8,635 nt of DNA, taken from Clostridia bacterium. GTDB taxonomy: Bacteria; Bacillota_A; Clostridia; Oscillospirales; Acutalibacteraceae. Below, piece after piece: positions 1 through 6,617 of the stretch (the stretch's first letter is position 1; each line of letters begins with the position of its first letter). The translations under genes were made by a program, and so were the position numbers. The notes beneath the pieces are model-generated. The model saw only the letters and a list, made by a program, of their open reading frames with translations, was not told where the DNA came from and searched no databases. Location of the stretch: the NCBI GenBank assembly GCA_017423885.1, contig JAFPCJ010000150.1, positions 1 through 8,635 of the forward strand, given 5' to 3'.

Positions 1-1209
1 GCAGAATATTACGGCGGCTTATCAAAACAACGTAAGGCATCTGAAGCCACAGTAAGCGTAAGAGTGCCTGCCGCAGTAAGAAAAGCCGATAGCTTTTTGG
101 GAATACCTATAAAAAAGGCTTATGCACTTAATGATTATGAGGACTTGAAAAAGCTTACTCAAAAGCTTCAAAAAGCAGGGCTTGAGGATCTCAATGTTTT
201 TTATAGCGGATGCTTTTCAGGCGGACTTTATGATTCAATGCCTGTTTCGGCAAGACCTGAATCAAAATTAGGCTCTAAAAAGGAGCTTAAAAAGCTCATA
301 AGTGAGTTGGACAAAAAGGGTATTTCGCTTTATCCGGAGGCTGACCTTAGCCGTATCTATAAAAACGGGAACGGAGTTTGGCAGAATCTTAACGGCTCGA
401 GAGATTTTTCGGGCGGCGTAAATTTCCTTTCGGACTATTCGCCTGTTACGACCTATTCCGCAACTATTGATCCCATAAAGTATACGGTGCTTCGTGCAAC
501 CAAGTACAAAAAAATATATTCTAAATTCATCAAGGGTCTTGGCAAAAACGGTTTTGAAGGCTTTGTCGATATCGGAACCGATGCAGTATCATCGGATAAT
601 CCTCATTCTAAAAAGGCTACAGATGCCTATTCTGCTCGCCTGCTTCAGGAAAAGGCGATAAAGAATGCTGTCAAAAAGACCAAAGGATATATAGTGAAAA
701 ATGCAGCGGCGTATCTGTTGGAGTATGTGACAGGTATATGTGATGTTCCTTTTTCATCTTCAAGAGTCGATGGATTCTCGAGGGAAATACCGTTCTACAC
801 CCTCGTTTCAAGCAGATTTGCCGCATCCTTTGCGACCGCTTTAAATGACGAAGAAAGCACAGCAGATTATTTGCTTCGCTGTCTTGAATACGGTCTTTTA
901 CCTTCGGCATATATAAGCCTTAATGATACCTCGGTAATCGCTGAAACACTTGCAGATTCTTTTTATGCTGCCGATGCTGACCGAGTCACAAAGAGACTTG
1001 CCGAGATTGCAAAAAACGCTGACGGTTTGCTTGAGGTGATAGCAAATAACGCACTTGTCGAACATAGCAATCAAAACGGCGTTTTTGTAAGCACCTATTC
1101 GGACGGTACGGCGATTTACGGTAATTATAATGATACAGTTGCAACGGTGAACGAAGTGACTATAGAGCCTAACAGCTATAAAGTAATTAAAGGGAGGGCA
1201 CAGCAGTGA
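1..1209 (+). CDS. DUF5696-type glycosidase-like protein, C-terminal part (5' end cut by window)
   Basis: The reading frame is open from base 1, so the true start lies upstream; the GTG at 64 is internal. The visible 402 residues look like the second half of a DUF5696 protein, a family often seen beside CUT1 sugar permeases in Firmicutes. Repeated strand/helix units resemble part of a TIM barrel: a strand ending SGCFSGGLYDS (about residues 69-79), then ISLYPEADLSR (108-118), then FVDIGTD (188-194). The tail (about residues 355-395) holds short beta strands with GVFVSTY, IYGNYND and a final SYKVIKG, like the small C-terminal beta domain of clan GH-D/GH101-type glycosidases. Acidic residues in DIGTD and PEAD are candidate catalytic residues, but I cannot assign them. 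The stop overlaps the next gene by four bases, so it is translationally coupled to the permeases. This suggests a role linked to uptake or recognition of the imported sugar. The signal peptide, if any, lies outside the window. Assignment is from memory of the family pattern; no activity is inferred with confidence. Confidence 0.72.
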   Translation, partial: AEYYGGLSKQRKASEATVSVRVPAAVRKADSFLGIPIKKAYALNDYEDLKKLTQKLQKAGLEDLNVFYSGCFSGGLYDSMPVSARPESKLGSKKELKKLISELDKKGISLYPEADLSRIYKNGNGVWQNLNGSRDFSGGVNFLSDYSPVTTYSATIDPIKYTVLRATKYKKIYSKFIKGLGKNGFEGFVDIGTDAVSSDNPHSKKATDAYSARLLQEKAIKNAVKKTKGYIVKNAAAYLLEYVTGICDVPFSSSRVDGFSREIPFYTLVSSRFAASFATALNDEESTADYLLRCLEYGLLPSAYISLNDTSVIAETLADSFYAADADRVTKRLAEIAKNADGLLEVIANNALVEHSNQNGVFVSTYSDGTAIYGNYNDTVATVNEVTIEPNSYKVIKGRAQQ

Positions 1210-2093
1210 AGCGTTCGGGATATGAAAAAAGAAAAGCTAATTACGGCAGAATGTTTATCTCGGTTTGGGTTGTAGGAATAGTTTTGCTGTTTGCCGTTCC
1301 CCTGATAAGAACTGTTCAATATAGCTTTAATACGCTTGATTTCAGTACTCTTCAGCTTAAAGCGGCAGGCTTTAGCTATTATGTAAGAATGTTTTTGAAG
1401 GATACGGCGTTTATAAAAAATCTGACTACTTCGCTGACGGATCTTTTATATCAGGTTCCTATCGTAGTTCTTTTCAGTATGTTTATAGCAGTTCTGCTCA
1501 ATCGCGAATTTAAGGGTAGAATCTTTTTCAGAGCAGTATTCTTTCTGCCTGTAGTAGTAATGTCAGGTGTAGTCTTTACGATACTTCGCGGAGATACGCA
1601 GTCGGCCGAGATGATGGCGCAGTCGGGCAGCAATGTTTCGGAAGCATTCAATAATCTTGGCGCACTTAAAGATCTTTTGTCTACCTTCGGAGCAGGTACT
1701 GCAGTCATAGATTTTATGAGTAAGGTAGTAGACCGCACCCTTGATACGGTATGGCTTTCGGGAGTGCAGATATTGCTGTTTCTTGCAGGTCTGCAAAGTG
1801 TATCGCCGGCTTTGTATGAGGCGGCGCGCATAGAGGGTGCTACCAAGTGGGAGGAATTTTGGAAGATAACCTTCCCGATGCTTATTCCTGTTTTGTTGGT
1901 GTGCATTATCTATTCTATAATCGATTCCTTTACCTCTCAAAGTAACGCTGTTATGAATTATATCCGCGAAACCTCATTCGGCAATTTTGAATATTCCTAC
2001 GGTTGCGCGATGAGTGTTGTTTACAGCTTGATAATCCTGCTTGTTATAGGGCTGATATATCTTATTATGCGTCCTTTCATAGCGTCTGATTGA
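1206..2093 (+). CDS. CUT1-type sugar ABC transporter permease (MalF/LplB-like)
   Basis: This is an inner subunit of a carbohydrate ABC importer in the cytoplasmic membrane. It has 295 residues and about six membrane segments (roughly 16-37, 82-99, 108-128, 183-203, 225-245, 270-290). The permease EAA loop, which docks the ATPase, is clear: E205-A-A, G211, then I221 and P224, preceded by the typical LAGLQSVSPALYEAA. Residues about 129-182, between the third and fourth segments, form a long polar stretch with extra helices, longer than in the common MalF/UgpA type. The start is GTG at 1206, whose TG is shared with the TGA stop of the upstream gene; a GGGAGGG site at 1192-1198 sits 7 bases before it. 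The next in-frame Met (residue 16) would cost the cytoplasmic N-terminus and has no such site. It pairs with the permease directly downstream. Substrate cannot be read from the sequence. Confidence 0.95.
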   Translation: MKRSGYEKRKANYGRMFISVWVVGIVLLFAVPLIRTVQYSFNTLDFSTLQLKAAGFSYYVRMFLKDTAFIKNLTTSLTDLLYQVPIVVLFSMFIAVLLNREFKGRIFFRAVFFLPVVVMSGVVFTILRGDTQSAEMMAQSGSNVSEAFNNLGALKDLLSTFGAGTAVIDFMSKVVDRTLDTVWLSGVQILLFLAGLQSVSPALYEAARIEGATKWEEFWKITFPMLIPVLLVCIIYSIIDSFTSQSNAVMNYIRETSFGNFEYSYGCAMSVVYSLIILLVIGLIYLIMRPFIASD

Positions 2094-2109
2094 TTGGAGG
2101 GATAATAAG

Positions 2110-3069
2110 ATGAAACCAAAAATAAAAAACAACGGCATTAATGCCGCGGCAGGAGCGGGAAAGCTTGCGGCGAATATCATACTTTATATTTTCCTGTTCA
2201 GCTTGAGCTACGTAATACTGTATCCGCTTTTATATGCGATAAGTCAGGCTTTCAGAACGCCTGCGGACGTGTATAATGCAAACGTCATATGGCTTCCTAC
2301 TACACTTACACTTGAAAATTTCAAGACCTTGTGGAACGGAATAAACTATCCCGAGCTTTTCAAGAATACGGTTATCATTTGTCTTGTAACTGCATTCATG
2401 CAGATAGTTGTATGCTCGGTAACCGGTTACGGACTCGCACGATTTAAGTTTAAAGAAAAGGGATTTTGGATAATCGTACTGCTTATCACGGTCGTTGTGC
2501 CGCCGCAGATAGTTTCGGTACCGAATTTCTTTCTCTACAAGCAATTCGATCCGCTCGGACTTCTTGCTTTGCTTAAAAATACGGTGGGCATAGATGTTAA
2601 GATCGGATTACTTGATTCCTTTGCGGTATATTTTATTCCTGCGCTTTTAGGTCAGGGAATAAGGTCGGGAATTTTTATTCTGATATTCAGACAGTTTTTC
2701 CACGGTCTGCCGCAGGAGCTTGAGGATGCCGCATATGTTGACGGTGCAGGTCCGATAAAAACTTTCTTATCGGTCATGCTGCCAAACTGTAAAGCGGCGA
2801 TAGTGGTCGTATTCTTGTTTTCGCTTGTTTGGTATTGGAACGATACATATATCGGAAGCATGTATACAGAATCACTTGAGACGGTATCGGTAAGGCTCGC
2901 ACTTATCAACAGCGACATAACCTCTATGGGCTTGCAGGTCGATAGAATGACACAGTCCCTATATACACAGGCAGGTGTGCTTATATCCATATTACCCCTA
3001 CTTATTCTGTTCCTATTCTGCCAAAAGGCATTTGTTGAAAGTGTTGAGCGTACGGGAATAGTAGGATAG
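2110..3069 (+). CDS. CUT1-type sugar ABC transporter permease (MalG/LplC-like)
   Basis: This is the second membrane subunit of the same carbohydrate importer. It has 319 residues, with hydrophobic segments near 22-45, 85-107, 118-138, 172-193, 229-247 and 287-305. The EAA loop reads D206-A-A-Y-V-D-G212 and ends with P225, matching the MalG-side consensus that contacts the ATPase. The C-terminus (FVESVERTGIVG) corresponds to the Q-x-x-F-V-x-G-I-x-x-T-G-x-x-G tail common in this subunit, with Ser for the first Gly. A GGAGGG site at 2096-2101 lies 8 bases before the ATG, and the gap to the upstream permease is 16 bases. No ATP-binding subunit follows, which is usual for Gram-positive CUT1 systems that share one MsmX-like ATPase. 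A perfect 14-base palindrome lies within codons 8-13 (see findings). Confidence 0.95.
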   Translation: MKPKIKNNGINAAAGAGKLAANIILYIFLFSLSYVILYPLLYAISQAFRTPADVYNANVIWLPTTLTLENFKTLWNGINYPELFKNTVIICLVTAFMQIVVCSVTGYGLARFKFKEKGFWIIVLLITVVVPPQIVSVPNFFLYKQFDPLGLLALLKNTVGIDVKIGLLDSFAVYFIPALLGQGIRSGIFILIFRQFFHGLPQELEDAAYVDGAGPIKTFLSVMLPNCKAAIVVVFLFSLVWYWNDTYIGSMYTESLETVSVRLALINSDITSMGLQVDRMTQSLYTQAGVLISILPLLILFLFCQKAFVESVERTGIVG

Positions 3070-3076
3070 GAGAGGG
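3069..3076 (+). promoter_or_regulatory. Shine-Dalgarno site deciding the esterase start
   Basis: GGAGAGGG begins on the last base of the upstream TAG stop. It lies 7 bases before the ATG at 3084 but only 1 base before an in-frame TTG at 3078. Ribosome spacing therefore favours ATG 3084, which also gives a clean MKK lipoprotein signal. Confidence 0.8.
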
Positions 3077-3083
3077 TTTGAAT

Positions 3084-4358
3084 ATGAAAAAAATATTTGC
3101 CTTGTTGCTTGGCTTAATAATTCTGCTTTCGGTTGTTGGATGTAATAAGACTCAAACTGAAAGCAGAATAGATACCTCATCAGATGAGCAGATAACTTCG
3201 TCAAACAACAGCTCTCAGCTTGTGAGCGAAAGTGAAACGCAGTCATCCGAGCAGGAGGAATCCAAAGCGCCAAGCACTCCCTCACTGGTGACACAAAATA
3301 ATTCTTCGGCGGTGCAGAGCAATCCTTCTTCGCAAGCATCTGCGCCTTCGGCACAGGAGGAGAAAAAAGACGTGGGGCTTAATGATCCAATGGTAAAATG
3401 GATGGGCAGAGCCGTTGTGGAAGACGGTACTGTAACGCTTGATTGGTCCGGAATGGGCTTTGAGATATGCGTTAAGGGCGGCTCGGTCAAGGCAAAGATA
3501 TTCTCCTTGGATAACGGAGATACAAACTGTGTCTGGGTAGGAGTATACGCTGACGGATTGCAGATAGATAAGATCCGCTTGCAATCAGGAACCAAATGGT
3601 ACACATTGATCGAAGATCTGCCGAAAGACCGACAGACCCGTATAAAGCTCGTCAAATTGAGCGAAGCACAGCAGGGAACTGCGATTATACACGCTCTTGA
3701 GGCGGACGGAACGTTGGTTGCTCCTGTTACAAAGCCCAGAAGAATAGTATGGATAGGCGATTCTATTACGGCAGGCTTTGGAGTTCACGCTAAAGCAGAC
3801 GATCCGTTTACCACCGAAACGCAGGATATAACTGCTACCTACGGATATCTGTTAAGCGAGGAATTTAATGCTGAAGCGCATTTTATTGCCGCTAGCGGTC
3901 ATGGAGTTGCCACCTCAAACGGCGGAAGCACTACCGAAGGATTGCTTCCGAAAATATATTCAAAATTGCGCTTTTCTTCTTCGGACACTCAAAAATATGA
4001 CTTTAACCGTTTCCCTGCAGATCTTATAGTTGTAAATCTCGGCACTAATGATGTTGCAGGCGGAAGTGATTCTAAAAGATTGCGTGACGGTATAAGAGCT
4101 TTCTTGGGAGAATTGCGTAGGTGCAATCCGAAGTCATCCATTGTTTGGGTATACGGCTTTATGATAGACGGAAAAATGAATGACATAAAGCAAGAGGTGG
4201 AGAACTTTGCCGCAATCGATAAAAACACTTATTTTGTAAAAGCAAACAAGATAAGCGGTTCGGGGGAAATCGGCGCTGTAGGTCATCCGAGCGCCGCCGC
4301 ACATAAAAGATTTTCAAAAGAATTAAAAAATGAGCTTACCGGTATTCTCGGTTGGTAA
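3084..4358 (+). CDS. Lipoprotein SGNH/GDSL esterase, carbohydrate esterase family 2-like
   Basis: Predicted extracellular, membrane-anchored deacetylase acting on acetylated oligo- or polysaccharides. The 424-residue protein opens with MKK, a hydrophobic core and lipobox V-V-G-C with lipidated Cys20. A low-complexity linker rich in Ser, Gln, Glu and Thr follows (about 21-96). Residues about 97-215 look like the CE2 N-terminal jelly-roll domain (WMGRAVVEDG, TLDWSGMGFEI, VWVGVYADG). The SGNH hydrolase domain runs from about 216: block I GDSITAGFG with nucleophile Ser227, block II ASGHG (Gly272) for the oxyanion hole, block III GTND with Asn322, and block V GHPSAAAH with catalytic His401. The residue three before His401, where many SGNH enzymes carry the triad Asp, is Ala398; Ser-His dyads have been described in CE2 enzymes. 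ATG 3084 is preferred to TTG 3078 on ribosome-site spacing. It is the only enzyme in the window with a visible export signal. Acetyl-xylan versus other acetylated substrates cannot be separated here. Confidence 0.87.
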   Translation: MKKIFALLLGLIILLSVVGCNKTQTESRIDTSSDEQITSSNNSSQLVSESETQSSEQEESKAPSTPSLVTQNNSSAVQSNPSSQASAPSAQEEKKDVGLNDPMVKWMGRAVVEDGTVTLDWSGMGFEICVKGGSVKAKIFSLDNGDTNCVWVGVYADGLQIDKIRLQSGTKWYTLIEDLPKDRQTRIKLVKLSEAQQGTAIIHALEADGTLVAPVTKPRRIVWIGDSITAGFGVHAKADDPFTTETQDITATYGYLLSEEFNAEAHFIAASGHGVATSNGGSTTEGLLPKIYSKLRFSSSDTQKYDFNRFPADLIVVNLGTNDVAGGSDSKRLRDGIRAFLGELRRCNPKSSIVWVYGFMIDGKMNDIKQEVENFAAIDKNTYFVKANKISGSGEIGAVGHPSAAAHKRFSKELKNELTGILGW

Positions 4359-4379
4359 AAAGAAAGAGGGGGTTTTCTT

Positions 4380-6605
4380 ATGAAGGTTGAAATTAGAAAA
4401 CAAAACGGTGTACCGACATTGTTTATAGACGGAGAGCGTCAGGTACCGATGCTTCTGTTTACAAATACAGAAGCAGACGGTGGAGCACGTCGTGATATCT
4501 GCAAGGTTCAGATCCGTCAGGCGTTGGAAAAGGGACTGCATATTCATTCGGTATGCTGTCATATAAATCTTAATACCCCTACGGGTGAACGCGATCTTTC
4601 TCCGGCGATAGGTGCTATGGAAACGGTTATCGATGAGGATCCGCAGGCGGCTATTCTTTTAAGAGTGAATTTGTCGCTTTACGGCGCTGATGCAGTTGAA
4701 TGGGAAAAGAGTCATCCGGGGGACTGTGTGCGCTATGTAGTAGGCTCGGAAAACTATCCACGCGTACAAAATGAGGACGGAAGCTGGAGCGATAATGTGT
4801 GCACGGCGGTTTCCATTGCTTCGGAGGATTGGTTGCGTGAGGCTATCGCTACATTGAAGCAGTTGAACGATTGGTTCAAAGCACATCCGAAATTTTATAA
4901 TTGCTTACTTGGATATCATGTTGCCGCAGAGGATGCGGGCGAATGGTTCCATACCGGACTTCGTGAAAACGGAGTAGACGTATGCGAGGCTAACAAAAAG
5001 GCTTGGCAGAATTGGCTGTTCAAAAAGTATTGGCCCCGTCCCGAGGATGTAACCGATGCTTGGAATCTCAATCCTAAATTCTGTACAGATTTCAGCGAGT
5101 TTGAGGTGCCGTATGATATTCCGGGTAACGATCGCTCACGTCCTATGGAGCGCAGTCTTTTCACCCGCTCGCTCGATCAGCGTTTTATCGATTACGGTGA
5201 CTACTCCTCCGATATTACTGTAGACCGCATTAAAAAGCTTTGTCGCGCCGTAAAGGAAATGACCGACGGCGAAAAGATGACATTGGTCTTCTATGGCTAT
5301 TATTATGAGCTTTATGATGCACGCACAGGTCACTTCGCGCTTAACGAACTGCTTGACTGTCCCGATGTTGATGCCTTTGCAGGCCCCGTAAGCTATCTTG
5401 ACCGCAATGAGGGCGGAACCTCTGCGGTAATGGCTCCGGTTGACAGTATGGCACTTCATGGCAAGCTTTGGCTTCAGGAAAATGATATGCGTACAGGTCA
5501 GGTATTGCGTGACCACGGTCCCAACGATCAGGACGGTTGGTTAAGCAAGCCCTTTACAAGCGTTGAACACGTGCTTTCGGCTTACGAAAGAGAGTGGGCG
5601 CATATGATGGCTCACGGTATGGGATGCTGGTATATGGATCTTCCTGCGCGCGGTTGGATATCTCATCCGTGGCAATGGAACACCATAAAGCTGTTGACCG
5701 ATAAATATGCCGAGAATCAAGACCTTGCCGCTCCTATAAAGGCTGACGTTGCTGTTGTTGTAGATGAAAGGGCAATGTCGGTCGTGGCTCATGCCGAAGA
5801 GGTCGGCGCAAAGCTCATGTATTCCTTGAGGCAGAATTTTTACCGCGCAGGTATTAAATTTGGTTGGTATACTGCAGAGGATGTTGAAAACGGACTTGTT
5901 CCCTCTGCAAAGCTTATCTGGTACCTTACTCCCTTCCGTCTTTCGGCTGAAAGAGCTGAAAAATTAAGGAATGTTGCAAAGGCTCAGGGTGCTGCTATCG
6001 TATTCATACACGGCTTTGGTATAACACCGTCTACTGTGGTCAACGAGCTTACGGGGATGGATGTAAAAAGTCTTAACGGCGCCTTGCAAGCACTTGATAT
6101 GGAAACTGGCGAGTGGTGGAGCAAGGATAAGAAATTTGTGCCCGATGAAGAATATCTTAAAGAAAATATTATTTGTCCGTTCTATTGGGATGCAAAGCAA
6201 AAGGCAGACCCTGCTTACTATATCGAAGAGGATAACAATATTGAGGTATTGGCTCGCTATACGGCGGGCGGACTTAAAGGTCGTGTTGCGGCTGCCCGTT
6301 GCAATAAGGATGGCGTAACTACAGTATTTGTGGGTGCGTATTATGTGACGGTAGACGCTATACGCGAAATATGCCGAATGAACGGAATACATATTTACAG
6401 CGAGAGCAATGATGCGCTTATGATAGGCGACAGAGTGCTTGCAGTGCATTCAGGCTCGCAGGCTGGAAAGCGCAGCGTTAAGCTTAAAAACAGCGTTGCT
6501 ACGGAAGATATGTACGGTAATAAATATGATAAAGCGGATATTCTCGATTTTGACATGAAACCGTTTGAAACCGTTATCAGAGTAGTTTTAGAAGAGGGCT
6601 TTTAG
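4380..6605 (+). CDS. GH42-like clan GH-A glycoside hydrolase (putative beta-galactosidase-like)
   Basis: This 741-residue protein has no signal peptide, so it should act in the cytoplasm on imported oligosaccharides. Its layout resembles family GH42 and related clan GH-A enzymes. A catalytic TIM barrel covers about residues 15-440. A flavodoxin-like, trimerisation-type domain covers about 455-570, with VAVVVDERAM, LIWYLTPFRLSAE and AAIVFIHGFG as alternating strands and helices. A small beta domain closes the protein (about 615-740). Candidate catalytic residues are Glu188 in GYHVAAEDAGEWF (acid/base, with Glu184 as the alternative) and Glu367 in LWLQENDMRT (nucleophile); spacing and strand-end placement suit a retaining enzyme. 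Aromatic patches such as WYMDLPARGW (417-426) and HPWQW suit a sugar pocket. The start ATG has a GAGGGGG site at 4366-4372, 7 bases upstream. Arginine codons are mostly CGT/CGC, unlike the upstream genes. It may belong to a GH42-related family rather than GH42 itself; substrate specificity is unknown. Confidence 0.78.
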   Translation: MKVEIRKQNGVPTLFIDGERQVPMLLFTNTEADGGARRDICKVQIRQALEKGLHIHSVCCHINLNTPTGERDLSPAIGAMETVIDEDPQAAILLRVNLSLYGADAVEWEKSHPGDCVRYVVGSENYPRVQNEDGSWSDNVCTAVSIASEDWLREAIATLKQLNDWFKAHPKFYNCLLGYHVAAEDAGEWFHTGLRENGVDVCEANKKAWQNWLFKKYWPRPEDVTDAWNLNPKFCTDFSEFEVPYDIPGNDRSRPMERSLFTRSLDQRFIDYGDYSSDITVDRIKKLCRAVKEMTDGEKMTLVFYGYYYELYDARTGHFALNELLDCPDVDAFAGPVSYLDRNEGGTSAVMAPVDSMALHGKLWLQENDMRTGQVLRDHGPNDQDGWLSKPFTSVEHVLSAYEREWAHMMAHGMGCWYMDLPARGWISHPWQWNTIKLLTDKYAENQDLAAPIKADVAVVVDERAMSVVAHAEEVGAKLMYSLRQNFYRAGIKFGWYTAEDVENGLVPSAKLIWYLTPFRLSAERAEKLRNVAKAQGAAIVFIHGFGITPSTVVNELTGMDVKSLNGALQALDMETGEWWSKDKKFVPDEEYLKENIICPFYWDAKQKADPAYYIEEDNNIEVLARYTAGGLKGRVAAARCNKDGVTTVFVGAYYVTVDAIREICRMNGIHIYSESNDALMIGDRVLAVHSGSQAGKRSVKLKNSVATEDMYGNKYDKADILDFDMKPFETVIRVVLEEGF

Positions 6606-6610
6606 GAGGA
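6604..6610 (+). promoter_or_regulatory. Shine-Dalgarno site overlapping the upstream stop
   Basis: AGGAGGA starts inside the TAG stop of the glycosidase gene (6603-6605) and sits 7 bases before ATG 6618. It is a near-perfect anti-16S match, the strongest in the window, and its position should couple the two genes and favour strong expression of the downstream protein. Confidence 0.8.
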
Positions 6611-6617
6611 AATTCAG

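Noticed and set aside
64..66. GTG at 64 as the start of the DUF5696 protein.
   Set aside because: The frame is open to base 1 with plausible coding sequence and there is no ribosome site before 64, so the gene begins outside the window.
3078..3083. TTG at 3078 as the start of the esterase.
   Set aside because: It is only 1 base from the Shine-Dalgarno site, while ATG 3084 is at normal spacing and gives a typical lipoprotein leader.
3144..3371. Ser/Gln/Glu-rich stretch in the esterase as a possible repeat array or misassembly.
   Set aside because: It shows no regular repeat unit and is typical of the flexible linker after a lipoprotein anchor.
4360..4379. Possible hairpin (AAGAAA with TTTCTT) placing the ribosome site of the glycosidase in its loop.
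   Set aside because: The stem has six pairs with only one G-C, too weak to claim as a regulatory structure or terminator.
5964..6449. Minus-strand open frame of 161 codons within the glycosidase gene, and similar shorter ones elsewhere.
   Set aside because: They lie wholly inside well-supported + strand genes and show no recognisable protein pattern.
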